A program made the position numbers and the translations under genes. A stretch of DNA of 64,000 bases from Enterobacter sp. RIT418 (GTDB lineage Bacteria; Pseudomonadota; Gammaproteobacteria; Enterobacterales; Enterobacteriaceae): the NCBI RefSeq assembly GCF_003057745.1, contig NZ_QBJD02000016.1, positions 50,569 through 114,568 of the forward strand. Direction: 5' to 3'. The notes beneath the pieces are model-generated. The model worked only from the letters and a program-made list of their open reading frames with translations. It ran no database searches and had not been told where the DNA came from. Shown in pieces: positions 40,704 to 53,739 of this stretch; the first letter of the stretch is position 1; each line of letters opens with the position of its first letter.

Positions 40704-42245
40704 TTACCAGGACTGGGTTGCTTTGAAGGAATCGAGGATAGCTTTCAGCTTGCCTTCGATTTCATCGTTATAGCCACCGGTCTGGTTGATCTCTTGCATC
40801 AGCGGAGCGTGATCACGGTCGACGTAAGCCAGCAGAGCGGCTTCGAAGCTACCGATTTTCGCCAGTTCCACATCTTCGAGGTAACCGCGTTCAGCCGCGA
40901 ACAGAACCAGACCCTGCTGAGCAACAGACATTGGTGCGTACTGTTTCTGCTTCAGCAGCTCGGTCACTTTCTGACCGTGGCTCAGCTGTTTACGGGTTGC
41001 TTCGTCCAGATCGGATGCGAACTGAGAGAACGCAGCCAGTTCACGATACTGTGCCAGCGCGGTACGAATACCACCGGACAGTTTCTTGATGATCTTGGTC
41101 TGAGCAGCACCACCTACACGGGATACGGAGATACCCGGGTTAACCGCCGGACGAATACCGGAGTTAAACAGGTTGGTTTCCAGGAAGATCTGACCATCGG
41201 TAATGGAGATTACGTTGGTCGGAACGAACGCAGAAACGTCACCCGCCTGGGTTTCAATGATCGGCAGTGCGGTCAGAGAGCCCGTTTTACCCTTCACTTC
41301 ACCTTTGGTGAAGTTCTCGACGTATTCCGCGTTAACGCGGGAAGCACGCTCCAGCAGACGAGAGTGGAGGTAGAATACGTCGCCAGGGAATGCTTCACGT
41401 CCTGGTGGACGACGGAGCAGCAGGGAAACCTGACGGTAAGCAACGGCCTGTTTAGACAGGTCATCGTATACGATCAGCGCATCTTCACCGCGGTCACGGA
41501 AGTATTCGCCCATTGCGCAACCGGCGTATGGCGCCAGGTATTGCAGTGCAGCAGATTCAGAAGCGGTCGCGACAACAACGATGGTGTTAGACAGCGCGCC
41601 GTGCTCTTCCAGTTTACGAACCACGTTAGAAATGGTGGACGCTTTCTGGCCGATAGCCACGTACACACATTTGATGCCGGAGTCACGCTGGTTGATGATG
41701 GCGTCGATTGCCATCGCGGTTTTACCGGTCTGACGGTCACCGATGATCAGTTCACGCTGACCACGACCGATTGGGATCATGGCATCAACGGACTTATAGC
41801 CAGTCTGTACTGGCTGATCAACGGACTGACGGTCGATAACGCCCGGTGCGATAACTTCGATTGGGGAGAAGCCATCGTGCTCAACCGGACCTTTACCGTC
41901 GATTGGCGCACCCAGGGTGTTAACCACGCGGCCCAGCAGGCCACGGCCAACCGGCACTTCCAGAATACGGCCAGTACACTTAACCTTCATGCCTTCGGCG
42001 AGGTCAGCGTATGGGCCCATCACAACAGCACCTACGGAGTCGCGCTCCAGGTTCAGTGCGATAGCGTAACGGTTACCCGGCAGGGAAATCATCTCACCCT
42101 GCATACAATCGGCCAGGCCGTGGATGCGGATAACACCGTCACTTACAGAAACAATAGTACCTTCGTTGTGAGCTTCACTCACAACACTGAACTGAGCAAT
42201 GCGCTGCTTGATCAGTTCGCTGATTTCGGTGGAATTCAGTTGCAT
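40704..42245 (-). CDS. atpA: ATP synthase alpha subunit
   Basis: 513 residues as in E. coli. The regulatory nucleotide site has P-loop [13 protein letters not shown] near residue 169. The N-terminus [16 protein letters not shown] contacts delta, and the conserved [10 protein letters not shown] segment is near 345. It alternates with beta in the F1 hexamer. Confidence 0.99.
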   Translation of the reverse strand: MQLNSTEISELIKQRIAQFSVVSEAHNEGTIVSVSDGVIRIHGLADCMQGEMISLPGNRYAIALNLERDSVGAVVMGPYADLAEGMKVKCTGRILEVPVGRGLLGRVVNTLGAPIDGKGPVEHDGFSPIEVIAPGVIDRQSVDQPVQTGYKSVDAMIPIGRGQRELIIGDRQTGKTAMAIDAIINQRDSGIKCVYVAIGQKASTISNVVRKLEEHGALSNTIVVVATASESAALQYLAPYAGCAMGEYFRDRGEDALIVYDDLSKQAVAYRQVSLLLRRPPGREAFPGDVFYLHSRLLERASRVNAEYVENFTKGEVKGKTGSLTALPIIETQAGDVSAFVPTNVISITDGQIFLETNLFNSGIRPAVNPGISVSRVGGAAQTKIIKKLSGGIRTALAQYRELAAFSQFASDLDEATRKQLSHGQKVTELLKQKQYAPMSVAQQGLVLFAAERGYLEDVELAKIGSFEAALLAYVDRDHAPLMQEINQTGGYNDEIEGKLKAILDSFKATQSW

Positions 42246-42257
42246 GCTCCAGTCCCC

Positions 42258-42791
42258 TTAAGACTGCAAGACGTCTGCAAGGCGTTCAAGACGGCCGCGT
42301 ACGCTGCCATCAATGACCATATCACCCGAGCGGATGATTACGCCTGCCATTACAGACTTATCGATTTTGCAATTCAGCTTAACTTTGCGTGACAGACGTT
42401 TTTCCATCGCGGCGGTAATTTTCGCAAGCTGTTCATCACTCAGTTCAGTCGCAGAGGTCACTTCGACTTCTGCAGTGGCTTCACTAAGGGCACGTAAGTG
42501 CTCAAACTGCTCAAGAACATCCGGGAGCACGCGCAGACGACCATTCTCTGCCATCACCTTAATCAGGTTCTGGCCGTTGGCATCCAGCTGCTCTCCGCAC
42601 ACGGCGATAAACGACGCGGCGAGGGTTTCAGGCGCTAATGCACCGGAAAGCAACTCAGCCATTTGTTCGTTTTTCGTCACCTCAGCGGCAAACGCCAGCA
42701 TGTCCTGCCAGCGATCGACACTTTGGTGTTCGACAGCAAAGTCAAAAGCTGCTTTGGCGTAGGGGCGAGCTACCGTAACAAATTCAGACAT
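42258..42791 (-). CDS. atpH: ATP synthase delta subunit
   Basis: 177 residues as in E. coli ([19 protein letters not shown]). Its helical N-terminal domain binds the top of F1 and the C-terminal part binds the b dimer, completing the stator. It lies 12 bases upstream of atpA. Confidence 0.98.
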   Translation of the reverse strand: MSEFVTVARPYAKAAFDFAVEHQSVDRWQDMLAFAAEVTKNEQMAELLSGALAPETLAASFIAVCGEQLDANGQNLIKVMAENGRLRVLPDVLEQFEHLRALSEATAEVEVTSATELSDEQLAKITAAMEKRLSRKVKLNCKIDKSVMAGVIIRSGDMVIDGSVRGRLERLADVLQS

Positions 42792-42805
42792 CAGCCCCTC
42801 CCTCC

Positions 42806-43276
42806 TTACAGTTCAGCGACAAGTTTGTCCACGATGTCGCTGTTAGCAGCTTCATCCACGGAACGTTCGATGATCTTCTCGGCGCCAGCAACAGCCAGAA
42901 TCGCAACCTGCTTACGCAGTTCTTCACGAGCACGTTTACGCTCGGCTTCAATTTCAGCCTGAGCCTGTGTCACGATCTTAGTACGTTCCTGTTCTGCTTC
43001 AGCTTTGGCTTCGTCCAGGATCTGAGAACGGCGTTTGTTAGCCTGTTCAATGATTACCTGAGCTTCAGCTTTCGCTTTTTTCAGCTGGTCTGTCGCGTTG
43101 GCCTGTGCAAGGTCCAAATCTTTCTTAGCGCGTTCTGCGGAAGCCAGACCGTCAGCAATTTCTTTCTGACGTTTTTCGATGGCAGCCATTAAAGGCGGCC
43201 ATACATACTTCATGCAGAACCAGACAAAGAGAATAAACGCGATGGCCTGGCCGAGGATTGTTGCGTTCATGTTCAC
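42806..43276 (-). CDS. atpF: ATP synthase b subunit
   Basis: 156 residues as in E. coli. One N-terminal membrane helix (about 5-25) is followed by a long charged coiled coil rich in Lys, Glu and Ala, which dimerises as the peripheral stalk. It starts [20 protein letters not shown]. Confidence 0.98.
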   Translation of the reverse strand: MNMNATILGQAIAFILFVWFCMKYVWPPLMAAIEKRQKEIADGLASAERAKKDLDLAQANATDQLKKAKAEAQVIIEQANKRRSQILDEAKAEAEQERTKIVTQAQAEIEAERKRAREELRKQVAILAVAGAEKIIERSVDEAANSDIVDKLVAEL

Positions 43277-43292
43277 AGCACAATACCTCTTA

Positions 43293-43582
<290 letters not shown>

Positions 43583-43613
43583 TCAATTAAAACGTAGTAG
43601 TGTTGGTAAAAAA

Positions 43614-44818
<1,205 letters not shown>

Positions 44819-45435
44819 CACGTTTTTACTCCTGCTCCCTTCGAGGTATGCCGCGTGTCGTATAAAACGTCCTTTAAGGCTCAGAGTCAAGCATCAAAAA
44901 GCGGACAAATTATACGGTGCGTACCCGTGATTTCAAACATTAAGTAGCGAAAAGGTGAATAAATGTTTAAATATTTTTCCCCGCCCCTATTTTTTAACTT
45001 TTGATGAAAGTGCCGTCCATAGAGCAAAACTGCAAACCACGCGGAAACATTGACGACAAAGCGTGCACGAGATCACAAATTATACATTTACGATAAGGAT
45101 GTGTTTATCAAAGCCTTGAATCGCATAACGTCATCTTTATGAAATTAAAGAAAAAATATCGTAACTATTTTCAAAACAGCCCTGTATACAACAAAAACCT
45201 TTCATTGACATTCTTAATAAATAATTAACATCAATGATTCATAACTGTTCATCACATTTAGCAGACTGATATTTTCATTGTTGACTATCAGCCGTGTGCA
45301 ATAAATCGAATCACGTTAACCATAAGAAAAGCCATGGTAACATCAAGGTTAAATTAACTTCAGCCCATCGTCGCGAGTTGTGCTGCTTTTTAACACAAAG
45401 AGAACAGCACAAATTCCACATTTTTTATTAAATTT
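44819..45435. other. Long AT-rich gap between atpI and rsmG
   Basis: 617 bases without a gene. The atp promoter lies in the left part (44909-44936). The remaining roughly 500 bases are AT-rich, with many A/T tracts and no open frame worth calling. At 45378-45412 the arms TTGTGCTG and CAGCACAA enclose a 19-base loop just past the rsmG stop codon; no T run follows, so this is only a possible 3' processing structure. Confidence 0.6.
44909..44936 (-). promoter_or_regulatory. Sigma-70 promoter of the atp operon
   Basis: Minus strand: TTGAAA (44936-44931), a 16-base spacer and a perfect TATAAT (44914-44909). The position and sequence agree with the main atp promoter of E. coli. Confidence 0.88.
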
Positions 45436-46059
45436 TTAAATATTGTTTGGCTTAATAATCACCAAATGACGCTCGCCCTCGAGTTGAGGAACCTTCAGTT
45501 TTTCAATAGATTCGACCGAATAGCCTTCCGGTAGTTGCTCAATTTCGTCGCCAGGCATCTGGCCTTTCAGCGCATAAAAACGTCCATTCTCAGCAGGCAG
45601 ATGCTTACACCAGCTCACCATGTCGTTTAACGAGGCAAATGCACGGCTGATCACGCCGTCAAACGGCGGCTCTGCCGGAAAGTCCTCTACCCTGCTCTGA
45701 ACCGGCGTAATGTTTTCAAGCTTCAGCTCATGCTGAACCTGACGCAGAAAACGCACGCGCTTGCCAAGACTGTCCAGCAGCGTGAAATGACTCTCCGGAC
45801 GGACAATCGACAGCGGAATGCCAGGCAGACCGGGCCCCGTACCGACGTCAATAAAGCGTTCACCGTTAAGATGCGGTGCGACGACAATGCTGTCGAGGAT
45901 ATGGCGAATCAGCATCTCGTTGGGGTCGCGTACGGAGGTCAGGTTGTACGCTTTGTTCCATTTATTCAGCATGTCGACATACCCCACCAGCTGAGTTTTC
46001 TGGTGATCGGTGAGCGAAATACCTGCCTGATCCAGCAGACGAGAGAGTTTATTGAGCAC
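45436..46059 (-). CDS. rsmG: 16S rRNA (guanine-527-N7)-methyltransferase
   Basis: 207 residues as in E. coli RsmG (GidB). The SAM-binding motif is [15 protein letters not shown] near residue 78. It methylates G527 of 16S rRNA; loss gives low-level streptomycin resistance. It follows mnmG, separated by a BIME. Confidence 0.97.
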   Translation of the reverse strand: MLNKLSRLLDQAGISLTDHQKTQLVGYVDMLNKWNKAYNLTSVRDPNEMLIRHILDSIVVAPHLNGERFIDVGTGPGLPGIPLSIVRPESHFTLLDSLGKRVRFLRQVQHELKLENITPVQSRVEDFPAEPPFDGVISRAFASLNDMVSWCKHLPAENGRFYALKGQMPGDEIEQLPEGYSVESIEKLKVPQLEGERHLVIIKPNNI

Positions 46060-46086
46060 GGTGAGTACCTGTTGGAAAACTTAGGT

Positions 46087-46152
46087 TGCGGGTAGCGTTG
46101 TGCTTACCCGCCCTACGGATTTAGTAGACCCGGTAAGCGCAGCGCCACCGGG
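46087..46152. repeat. BIME between mnmG and rsmG
   Basis: Two REP-type units in inverted orientation: TGCGGGTAGCGTTGTGCTTACCCGCCCTACGG and CCCGGTAAGCGCAGCGCCACCGGGC. It fills most of the 107-base gap inside the operon. Confidence 0.78.
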
Positions 46153-46166
46153 CAATGTTCAGGGCA

Positions 46167-48056
46167 TTACGCGCTGCGGCGCAGCATGCCCTGTTTTTTC
46201 AACCACACCAGCAGGATAGAAATCGCAGCTGGCGTAACGCCTGAGATGCGTGAAGCCTGGCCGATCGACACTGGCTTGTGATCGTTAAGCTTGGCGATCA
46301 CCTCGTTGGAAAGCCCCGTTACCTGACGGTAGTCCAGCATTTCCGGCAGCAGCGTGTTTTCGTTTCGCTGCTGTTTTTCGATCTCATCCTGCTGGCGCGC
46401 GATGTAGCCTTCGTATTTTACCTGGATTTCGACCTGCTCCGCGGCTTCCGCGTCTTCGAGGCCTGGCGCAAACGCGGTCAGTTTGACCAGGTTTTCATAG
46501 GTCACTTCAGGGCGACGCAGCAGGTCTTCACCGCTGGCTTCACGCGAGAGCGGCGCGGTCAAGTGAGCGTTCACTTCGGCAGCGGTTTCCGCCTGCGGAT
46601 TGACCCACGTTGTTTTCAGACGCTGACGTTCCTGCTCAATGCGCTCCAGCTTCTCGTTGAAACGCGCCCAGCGTTCATCGTCAACCAGACCCAGCTCGCG
46701 GCCCATTTCGGTCAGGCGCAGGTCTGCGTTGTCTTCACGGAGCATCAGACGATATTCCGCGCGGGAGGTAAACATACGGTACGGTTCTTTGGTACCGAGC
46801 GTGCAGAGGTCGTCAACCAGGACGCCCAGATAGGCCTGGGAACGCGCCGGCGCCCAGCCGTCTTTTTCCGCAGAGAAGCGTGCGGCGTTCAGACCGGCCA
46901 GCAGCCCTTGTGCGGCCGCTTCTTCGTAACCTGTGGTGCCGTTAATCTGGCCAGCGAAGAACAGGCCCTGGATGAATTTGCTTTCCAGGGTTGGCTTCAG
47001 GTCGCGCGGATCGAAGAAATCGTACTCAATCGCGTAGCCAGGGCGAACGATTCTCGCATTCTCCATCCCCTGCATAGAGCGAACAATCTGCATCTGCACG
47101 TCGAACGGCAGGCTGGTGGAGATCCCGTTCGGGTAAATTTCGTTAGAGGTCAGCCCTTCCGGTTCAAGGAAGATCTGGTGCTGGTTGCGATCGGCAAAGC
47201 GCATCACCTTATCTTCGATCGACGGGCAGTAGCGTGGGCCGATCCCTTCGATCACGCCTGCGTACATTGGGCTGCGATCGAGGTTATTGCGGATCACGTC
47301 ATGGGTTTTTTCGTTGGTGTGCGTGATGTAGCACGGCACCTGCTGCGGATGCTGCGCCGCATTGCCCATGAACGAGAAGACCGGCATCGGATTATCGCCG
47401 TGCTGCTGTGCCAACACGCTGAAATCGATGGTGCGCGCGTCAATACGCGGAGGCGTACCGGTTTTCAGACGGCTCACGCGCAGCGGCAGTTCACGCAGGC
47501 GACGCGAAAGCGGAATGGACGGCGGATCGCCAGCACGGCCGCCGCTGTAGTTGTCCAGTCCGATATGGATTTTACCGTCCAGGAAGGTCCCGACGGTCAA
47601 AACGACGGCTTTAGCGCGGAATTTGAGGCCCATTTGGGTCACGGCGCCGACGACGCGATCGTTCTCAACGATAAGATCTTCAACCGCCTGCTGGAAGATC
47701 ATCAGGTTTGGCTGATTCTCCAGCGCGGTGCGTACCGCCTGACGGTAAAGCACGCGGTCAGCCTGAGCGCGGGTCGCACGCACAGCCGGACCTTTGCTCG
47801 CGTTTAGTATCCTAAACTGAATGCCTGCACGATCGATCGCTTTCGCCATCAGGCCGCCAAGTGCATCCACTTCTTTTACCAGGTGTCCTTTCCCAATGCC
47901 GCCAATCGCCGGATTACAGGACATTTGTCCCAGCGTGTCGATATTGTGTGTCAAAAGCAGGGTCTGTTGACCCATACGCGCCGCGGCCATTGCGGCCTCG
48001 GTGCCTGCATGACCCCCGCCAATGATGATGACGTCAAAAGGATCCTGATAAAACAT
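46167..48056 (-). CDS. mnmG: tRNA modification enzyme MnmG, FAD-dependent
   Basis: 629 residues as in E. coli. The FAD-binding loop is [19 protein letters not shown] near residues 10-28. The second conserved region, with the Cys of [14 protein letters not shown], is near 47, and the C-terminal helical domain binds MnmE. With MnmE (20.6-22.0 kb) it modifies U34 of tRNAs. Transcription starts at the edge of oriC and runs away from it. Confidence 0.98.
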   Translation of the reverse strand: MFYQDPFDVIIIGGGHAGTEAAMAAARMGQQTLLLTHNIDTLGQMSCNPAIGGIGKGHLVKEVDALGGLMAKAIDRAGIQFRILNASKGPAVRATRAQADRVLYRQAVRTALENQPNLMIFQQAVEDLIVENDRVVGAVTQMGLKFRAKAVVLTVGTFLDGKIHIGLDNYSGGRAGDPPSIPLSRRLRELPLRVSRLKTGTPPRIDARTIDFSVLAQQHGDNPMPVFSFMGNAAQHPQQVPCYITHTNEKTHDVIRNNLDRSPMYAGVIEGIGPRYCPSIEDKVMRFADRNQHQIFLEPEGLTSNEIYPNGISTSLPFDVQMQIVRSMQGMENARIVRPGYAIEYDFFDPRDLKPTLESKFIQGLFFAGQINGTTGYEEAAAQGLLAGLNAARFSAEKDGWAPARSQAYLGVLVDDLCTLGTKEPYRMFTSRAEYRLMLREDNADLRLTEMGRELGLVDDERWARFNEKLERIEQERQRLKTTWVNPQAETAAEVNAHLTAPLSREASGEDLLRRPEVTYENLVKLTAFAPGLEDAEAAEQVEIQVKYEGYIARQQDEIEKQQRNENTLLPEMLDYRQVTGLSNEVIAKLNDHKPVSIGQASRISGVTPAAISILLVWLKKQGMLRRSA

Positions 48057-48144
48057 GGTGGTCTGCCTCGCATAACGCGGTGTGAAAATGGATTGAAGCC
48101 CGGGCCGTGGATTCTACTCAACTTTAGTCTTTCGAGAAAGCATT

Positions 48145-48424
48145 GGGATCCTGGGCTATTAAAAAGAAGATCTTTTTATTTAGAGATCTGTTCTATTGTG
48201 ATCTCTTATTAGGATCGCGAACCTTTGTGGATAAGTCCGATCTCGCGAATAAGATCATGTGGTTAGCAAGGATCGTTAGCTGTGAGTGAACGGTGATCCT
48301 GGCCCGTATAAGCTGGGATCAAAACGTCACTTTATACACAGGCCAAAAACATACTCTGCGTTGTTCGTTGGATAACTACGGGTTAATACGAGCTTTTAAC
48401 CAGAGTTATCCACATCTGTTTGCG
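48145..48424. other. oriC: Chromosomal replication origin oriC
   Basis: It lies between mnmG and mioC, as in other enterobacteria. The unwinding element has three 13-mers: GATCTTTTTATTT (48169-48181), GATCTGTTCTATT (48185-48197) and GATCTCTTATTAG (48200-48212). DnaA boxes: R1 TGTGGATAA (48226-48234, reverse), R2 TTATACACA (48332-48340), a weak R3-like TTGGATAA (48368-48375) and R4 TTATCCACA (48406-48414). Ten GATC sites mark Dam/SeqA control. An IHF-like ATCATGTGGTTA lies near 48255. The part between R1 and R2 differs most from E. coli. Confidence 0.97.
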
Positions 48425-48430
48425 CGATCT

Positions 48431-48880
48431 TTAAGCGTGTTTGAGTAAATTTTTCCAATCTGCTAGCCAGATCTCGGCCGGATCTTCCGGAATATCATGA
48501 TCGAGGATGTTGATCTTCAGCGTTTCACCCAGCTGTTTTGCCCCACATGCGGTAACAGCGGCTTCAACTTTCTCTATTGCACCGCAGAAGGTGTCATATT
48601 CACGGCTGCCGATCCCGACCGCCCCAAAACGAACGTTTGACAGGTCAGGCTGCTGTTCCTGCAGCTCGTCATATAAAGGTTGAAGATTGTCAGGAAGATC
48701 GCCAGCGCCATGAGTAGAGGTGATAAGCAGCCAGACCCCATCAGTCGGAAGATCGTCAAGCAGCGGACCGTGCAGGGTTTCCGTGGAAAAGCCCGCTTCT
48801 TCCAGCTTCTCAGCCAGATGTTCCGCTACGTATTCCGCACCGCCCAGGGTGCTGCCGCTGATAAGAGTAATGTCCGCCAT
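48431..48880 (-). CDS. mioC: Flavodoxin-like protein MioC
   Basis: 149 residues from ATG 48880 (MADITLISGSTLGGAEYVAE); E. coli MioC has 147. The FMN phosphate loop SGSTLGGAEY and the aromatic flavin loop region GSREYDTFCG are present. In vitro MioC supports biotin synthase. Its transcription runs into oriC and is known in E. coli to be cell-cycle regulated. A DnaA-box-like TGTGGAAAA (48941-48949) lies in the promoter region. Confidence 0.93.
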   Translation of the reverse strand: MADITLISGSTLGGAEYVAEHLAEKLEEAGFSTETLHGPLLDDLPTDGVWLLITSTHGAGDLPDNLQPLYDELQEQQPDLSNVRFGAVGIGSREYDTFCGAIEKVEAAVTACGAKQLGETLKINILDHDIPEDPAEIWLADWKNLLKHA

Positions 48881-48970
48881 TGATCGCTCGCTCATAGAAA
48901 GAGGGGGCCATTGTACGCTGTGAGCGAGCTGGGATCTACCTGTGGAAAATGTGGGAATGAAATTGCCCGA

Positions 48971-49429
48971 TCACGGGCGGATGGTGCGCATGATCGGGTT
49001 TTGCAGGGAGATCAGCGTCTCGGTGGACTGAATTTCATCGATTGTTTGGATCTTGTTGATAAGTACCTGCTGAAGGGCATCAATGGATCGACACATGACC
49101 TTTATAAAGATGCTGTAGTGCCCGGTGGTGTAATACGCCTCGGTGACTTCGTCCAGCGCGTTGAGTTTTTCCAGCGCGGAGGGATAGTCTTTCGCGCTTT
49201 TCAAAATGATGCCAATAAAGCAGCACACGTCGTAACCCAGCTGCTTCGGGCTGACGTCAATGCGCGCACCAGTAATGATCCCCGCCTGCTTCATTTTCTC
49301 TACGCGAACGTGAATCGTGCCCGGGCTGACGCCAAACTGTTTTGCCAGCTCGGCGTAGGCGGTGCGCGCATTGGCCATTAGCGCTTCCAGGATGCCGCGG
49401 TCAAGATTGTCGATCTGATAATTTTCCAT
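48971..49429 (-). CDS. asnC: AsnC, Lrp-family regulator of asnA
   Basis: 152 residues as in E. coli. The N-terminal helix-turn-helix (about 5-60; NARTAYAELAKQFGVSPGTIHVRVEKM) is followed by the RAM effector domain (65-150). It activates the divergent asnA when asparagine is low and represses its own gene. Confidence 0.96.
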   Translation of the reverse strand: MENYQIDNLDRGILEALMANARTAYAELAKQFGVSPGTIHVRVEKMKQAGIITGARIDVSPKQLGYDVCCFIGIILKSAKDYPSALEKLNALDEVTEAYYTTGHYSIFIKVMCRSIDALQQVLINKIQTIDEIQSTETLISLQNPIMRTIRP

Positions 49430-49579
49430 AGCTTTTTCTTATGAAGATTGATGATTCTTTCTATTCTAGCGTTATATTTTATCGATTCAAAAGTGAAGTC
49501 GGCTTTTTGTTGTTGAGTTATTGAATTAAGCACCGGTTCTGTTGCTTAATCATTACCAACAGGACGCAGGAGTAAAATA
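49430..49579. promoter_or_regulatory. Divergent asnC / asnA promoter region
   Basis: 150 AT-rich bases between the two start codons. AsnC-binding sites must lie here; no single clear operator can be defined by eye. The asnA ribosome-binding site is CAGGAG. Confidence 0.5.
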
Positions 49580-50572
49580 ATGAAAACCGCTTACATCGCA
49601 AAACAACGCCAGATCAGTTTCGTAAAATCCCATTTTTCTCGCCAGCTGGAAGAAAAGCTTGGCCTTATTGAAGTACAGGCTCCGATTCTTAGCCGCGTGG
49701 GTGACGGGACGCAGGATAACTTGTCTGGATGCGAAAAAGCGGTACAGGTGAAAGTGAAAACACTGCCAGACGCCCAGTTCGAAGTGGTTCATTCCCTTGC
49801 GAAGTGGAAGCGTCAAACCCTGGGACAACACGACTTCAGCGCGGGCGAAGGGCTTTACACGCACATGAAAGCCCTTCGCCCCGATGAAGACCGCCTGACG
49901 GCCATTCATTCTGTTTACGTCGACCAGTGGGACTGGGAGCGGGTGATGGGGGACGGCGAGCGTCATCTCGGCACGCTGAAAGCGACCGTTGAAGCGATTT
50001 ACGCCGGGATCAAAGCCACCGAAGCGGCAGTCAGCAAAGCGTTTGGTCTGGCACCGTTCCTGCCGGAAACAATCCACTTTGTACACAGCCAGGAGCTGTT
50101 GAGCCGCTTCCCGGATCTTGATGCGAAAGGCCGCGAGCGTGCCATCGCTAAAGAGCTAGGGGCCGTGTTCCTGATTGGGATCGGCGGCAAGCTTTCTGAC
50201 GGTAAGCGTCACGACGTTCGTGCGCCGGATTATGATGACTGGAGCACCGTGGGCGAGGGCGAACTTGCCGGTCTGAACGGCGATATTCTGGTCTGGAACC
50301 CGGTGCTGGAAGATGCCTTCGAACTCTCTTCAATGGGCATTCGCGTGGACGCCGACGCGCTTAAGCGCCAGCTGGCGGTGACCGGCGACGAAGATCGCCT
50401 CAAGCTGGAGTGGCACCAGGCGCTGCTGCGCGGTGAAATGCCGCAGACTATTGGCGGCGGTATTGGTCAGTCTCGCCTGACGATGCTGTTACTGCAGCTG
50501 GATCACATCGGCCAGGTTCAGTGCGGCGTGTGGCCACTGCAGGTTCGCGAAAGCGTCGGTTCTCTTCTTTAA
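49580..50572 (+). CDS. asnA: Aspartate-ammonia ligase (asparagine synthetase A)
   Basis: 330 residues as in E. coli. It is a class II aminoacyl-tRNA-synthetase-like fold, with [14 protein letters not shown] near residue 292 as the motif 3 region. It makes asparagine from aspartate, ammonia and ATP. The stop lies 4 bases before the convergent viaA stop, with no recognisable terminator between. Confidence 0.97.
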   Translation: MKTAYIAKQRQISFVKSHFSRQLEEKLGLIEVQAPILSRVGDGTQDNLSGCEKAVQVKVKTLPDAQFEVVHSLAKWKRQTLGQHDFSAGEGLYTHMKALRPDEDRLTAIHSVYVDQWDWERVMGDGERHLGTLKATVEAIYAGIKATEAAVSKAFGLAPFLPETIHFVHSQELLSRFPDLDAKGRERAIAKELGAVFLIGIGGKLSDGKRHDVRAPDYDDWSTVGEGELAGLNGDILVWNPVLEDAFELSSMGIRVDADALKRQLAVTGDEDRLKLEWHQALLRGEMPQTIGGGIGQSRLTMLLLQLDHIGQVQCGVWPLQVRESVGSLL

Positions 50573-50576
50573 TTAA

Positions 50577-52028
50577 TTACCGCCGCCAGCGCCTCAGCAG
50601 GCGGCTACGCAGCCCGGTGTCAAAGCGCCAGATGTGATCGAAGATGCGCATGATGCCGGGTTTGCCGTGGGCGGACATCGCCACGGCGTGGAAGCGGTGC
50701 TGATGCACCCGCTGTAGCTCCTTCACTTTATTTACCACATCATCCGGCAGCCGCTGGGCAATAAAATCAGAAATGACCACCGCGTCAGCGTCATACCACT
50801 CTCCGCCCTGCATGCGTTCAATGATGCTGCGAAAACAGCTGGCCAGATCGGTGCCGCCGCGAAAGCGCTGGCTCAAAAAGCGGATCGCCTGCTCAAGGCC
50901 CTGCATGTTTGTCAGTTCGTAGGCCACGATGTCGCTCGAAAACAGCATGATAAAGCAGCGTCGCCGATCCGCGAGCGCGACGCGCATCAGCGCCAGGCAG
51001 AACGCTTTTGCGCACTGCTCGTTGAATCCGCCCATTGAACCGGACGTATCCACGCAGACGATAAAAGGCCCGCGCGGCTGCTCGTCAAAATCCTGATGAA
51101 TGACCGGGCGCTGGCTAATCTTCTCGCGCCAGGCCTCGCCGTGCAGGCGATAGGTAAGCAGCTGTTTTTCCACCAGCCGACGATAAAACTCATATTCCAG
51201 TTCGGTCATGCCCAGCGTGCTCAGCTCCGTAGGCAAAAGGCGCAGTATGTCGTCGCTTTGCTGTAAGCCATCCACCTGCTCCGGCACGGTGGCCGGTTCG
51301 CGCACCAGCGTGCGGAACGTTTCCATCGGTGCGTCTTTCTTTGGGACGGATTTAGCCTCCCGCGAGCGGCCCAGCTGTTCGGCGAGCTTCATCAGCTCCG
51401 GCTGCTGGGCCAGGAAGTCGCCGTACCTGACGATCAGCTGGTAATCGCCGCGCCGCAGCTGGCCGGCGCTCATGTCCCAGAGGCGGCCGGCGGCATTTTC
51501 ATTTTCCACCAGCACCTCTTCGAGCTGCCCGCTTAAGGTCATTCGTTCCTGAACTTCGCTCAGCAGCTGCTCGCGCTCCTCATCCAGAAGCTGCTGGTTG
51601 AGCGTGGTTGCCTGAACGACCAGGCTCAGCCGCCAGCGCTGCAGGAACAACGTATGCAGCGCCGGCGTAAAGGTGGCGTTCTCCGTCACCAGCGTTCTCG
51701 CCTGGCTTGCAAACGGGGAGTGGACGGTATCGAGCACCGCCAGGGTTTGCGGTAGCTGCACGATAAACTGCGTCGTGGAGAGCCGCTGGCACTGCTGATA
51801 GGCCGCGACTTCTTCGGTTAGCTCCGGGGGCACCTCCGTCTCTTTGAAGCGCTGCCGCAGGGTATCGCGCCAGCGGGGGAGATCGTCGGTCATCGCCTTT
51901 TTTAGCTTTGGGAATTTTTCAAAGAAGGCCGCCAGCTGCGGCGATGCCAGCAGCGTAATGACCACCTCCTCGATCATCCCCTCCTCGCTGACCGCCAGCA
52001 TCACGTTGAGCGTGTCCAGCGTTAGCAT
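50577..52028 (-). CDS. viaA: VWA-domain protein ViaA
   Basis: 483 residues as in E. coli ViaA. The C-terminal von Willebrand A domain has the MIDAS motif in [11 protein letters not shown] near residue 328. It partners the MoxR-type AAA+ ATPase RavA; the pair has been linked to respiratory complexes and aminoglycoside sensitivity. The ATG overlaps the end of ravA by 7 bases. Confidence 0.96.
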   Translation of the reverse strand: MLTLDTLNVMLAVSEEGMIEEVVITLLASPQLAAFFEKFPKLKKAMTDDLPRWRDTLRQRFKETEVPPELTEEVAAYQQCQRLSTTQFIVQLPQTLAVLDTVHSPFASQARTLVTENATFTPALHTLFLQRWRLSLVVQATTLNQQLLDEEREQLLSEVQERMTLSGQLEEVLVENENAAGRLWDMSAGQLRRGDYQLIVRYGDFLAQQPELMKLAEQLGRSREAKSVPKKDAPMETFRTLVREPATVPEQVDGLQQSDDILRLLPTELSTLGMTELEYEFYRRLVEKQLLTYRLHGEAWREKISQRPVIHQDFDEQPRGPFIVCVDTSGSMGGFNEQCAKAFCLALMRVALADRRRCFIMLFSSDIVAYELTNMQGLEQAIRFLSQRFRGGTDLASCFRSIIERMQGGEWYDADAVVISDFIAQRLPDDVVNKVKELQRVHQHRFHAVAMSAHGKPGIMRIFDHIWRFDTGLRSRLLRRWRR

Positions 52029-53518
52029 TGACGCGCCTGTTTAATCTGGGCGCTAACGTCCTGCAGGCTGGCTTCGATGCGGCCCAGCCAGTCGCTATGA
52101 ATAAAGAGGCATTTTTGCTGCTCGCTGAAGCGCGTGTGCTGCTGGTGCCATTCGGTATCCAGCGCGTCGAGCTGCTGTTTGATCTCCTCCGGCACGCTGT
52201 CGGCGGCAGTTCCTGGCAGCGCAAGACGCGAACCCTGCAGGCTGACGTCGCGGATCACCAGATGCTGGCTGCTGTCCACTTCCATCGTGAGCGGTTGCGC
52301 AAAGCCGATCCCGTTGAGCTTGCCGCGGATCTCGCCGCCTTTGTCGAGCCACTGGGACAGCGCGTCTCGCTCGATCGTAACGTGCACCACCTGCATGTCG
52401 TGCAGCTTAAGCGGCTTCTGGAGCAGCAGCGTCAGCGTTGCGTCGGTGAGTTCTGCGGGCAGTTCATAGTGGGCTTTGCGCGCGAACATGCCGCCAAGGC
52501 GGCTTACCTTCAGCGCGGTTTTATCGCTTTGCTGCTGCTGAAGCTGGATGCGGCGCTGGGTAATCGCGCCCAGCTGGTTCAGCATCGACTGCTGGCCCCA
52601 CGCGTGTCCGGTCATCAATACTTCAAGCTGCTGCTGCATCAGGTTCATGCCTTCGGCATCATGCCACAGGCAATCTTTGAGGAGGATCAGATCGATAGGC
52701 GCAACGGCATCGCGGCCGCTGAACAGCGCGCTGGCCTGCAGCAGGCGAATTGCTTTTTTCCAGCGGCGGTCCGAGACGTACGGCGCGGACGGCAGCAGGT
52801 CCAGCTGCTGGCGCAGCATGAAGATCAGCTCGAATACGGCGTCGGGCAGCGCGATTTTGCCAATGTCCTGCTGCCACTGCGCATACTCCTCATCCGATAC
52901 CTGAAGGGATGCGGAGACCGGATTTTCATTTTCATCCTGCTGGCTGACCAGCATCGAGCGGAAATTTGATTTGTCCTGCACCTTGTCCAGCCACAGGCGG
53001 ATCAGCATGCGGTCGTACAAGGCTTCCAGGCTGCTGTCGGCTTCGGGCAGCTCGTTGGAAGCCGCCACCAGCAGGCGCATCGGGATTTTTTCTTCAGTGG
53101 CGCCGTTACGGAAGCGGCGTTCATTTATCGCCGTTAGCAGGGTGTTCAGAATGGCCGGGCCCGCTTTCCAGATCTCATCGAGAAAAACAATCTCCGCTTC
53201 CGGGAGATACCCTTCCGTCAGGCGCTGATAACGTCCCTCATCCTTAAGGGCCTGGATGGACAGCGGGCCGAAGACCTCTTCCGGGGTGGAAAAGCGCGTC
53301 ATCAGATATTCGAATGCGCGGGCGTTCTGGAAGGCAAATTTTAACCGGCGGGCAATCAGGCTTTTCGCAATGCCGGGCGGCCCCAGTAAAAACACGCTCT
53401 CACCGCTCAGCGCGGCCAGTAAGCAAAGGCGAATAGCGTGGCTACGCTCGAAAAGGCCTTTTTCCAGCGCGCTGCTGAGGCGGGAAATTCTTTCTGCTAA
53501 TAAGTGTGAGTGAGCCAT
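52022..53518 (-). CDS. ravA: MoxR-family AAA+ ATPase RavA
   Basis: 498 residues as in E. coli. The AAA+ module (about 1-310) has Walker [15 protein letters not shown] near residue 41 and Walker [14 protein letters not shown] near 110. The C-terminal half holds the LARA domain, which in E. coli binds the lysine decarboxylase LdcI. It acts as a hexameric chaperone with ViaA. Confidence 0.97.
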   Translation of the reverse strand: MAHSHLLAERISRLSSALEKGLFERSHAIRLCLLAALSGESVFLLGPPGIAKSLIARRLKFAFQNARAFEYLMTRFSTPEEVFGPLSIQALKDEGRYQRLTEGYLPEAEIVFLDEIWKAGPAILNTLLTAINERRFRNGATEEKIPMRLLVAASNELPEADSSLEALYDRMLIRLWLDKVQDKSNFRSMLVSQQDENENPVSASLQVSDEEYAQWQQDIGKIALPDAVFELIFMLRQQLDLLPSAPYVSDRRWKKAIRLLQASALFSGRDAVAPIDLILLKDCLWHDAEGMNLMQQQLEVLMTGHAWGQQSMLNQLGAITQRRIQLQQQQSDKTALKVSRLGGMFARKAHYELPAELTDATLTLLLQKPLKLHDMQVVHVTIERDALSQWLDKGGEIRGKLNGIGFAQPLTMEVDSSQHLVIRDVSLQGSRLALPGTAADSVPEEIKQQLDALDTEWHQQHTRFSEQQKCLFIHSDWLGRIEASLQDVSAQIKQARQC

Positions 53519-53739
53519 AATAGTTTTGCGTCCTTTCGCCGTGGAGCGGCTAATTGATGCGAGTATAGACGTTTCGCTCAGGGCTGGTAATAGACTGAAG
53601 TGCGGCGCAATTTTCTTTGCGCTACATTAACGCGGTTGCATTTAGGGGTACGATTTTGCCATTAATCGTGCATACTGTGCGCTTTTTGTGGGCCAAGGGA
53701 CTAAGCACACATTTGTTATACAAACGAAAAGACTAGTCT

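Noticed and set aside
40794..42392. Open frame of about 530 codons antisense to atpA
   Set aside because: Same cause as over gyrB: biased codon use in a highly expressed gene. No family resemblance, and atpA is certain.
46278..47807. Open frame of about 509 codons antisense to mnmG
   Set aside because: Complement of a conserved gene with no domain or start signal of its own.
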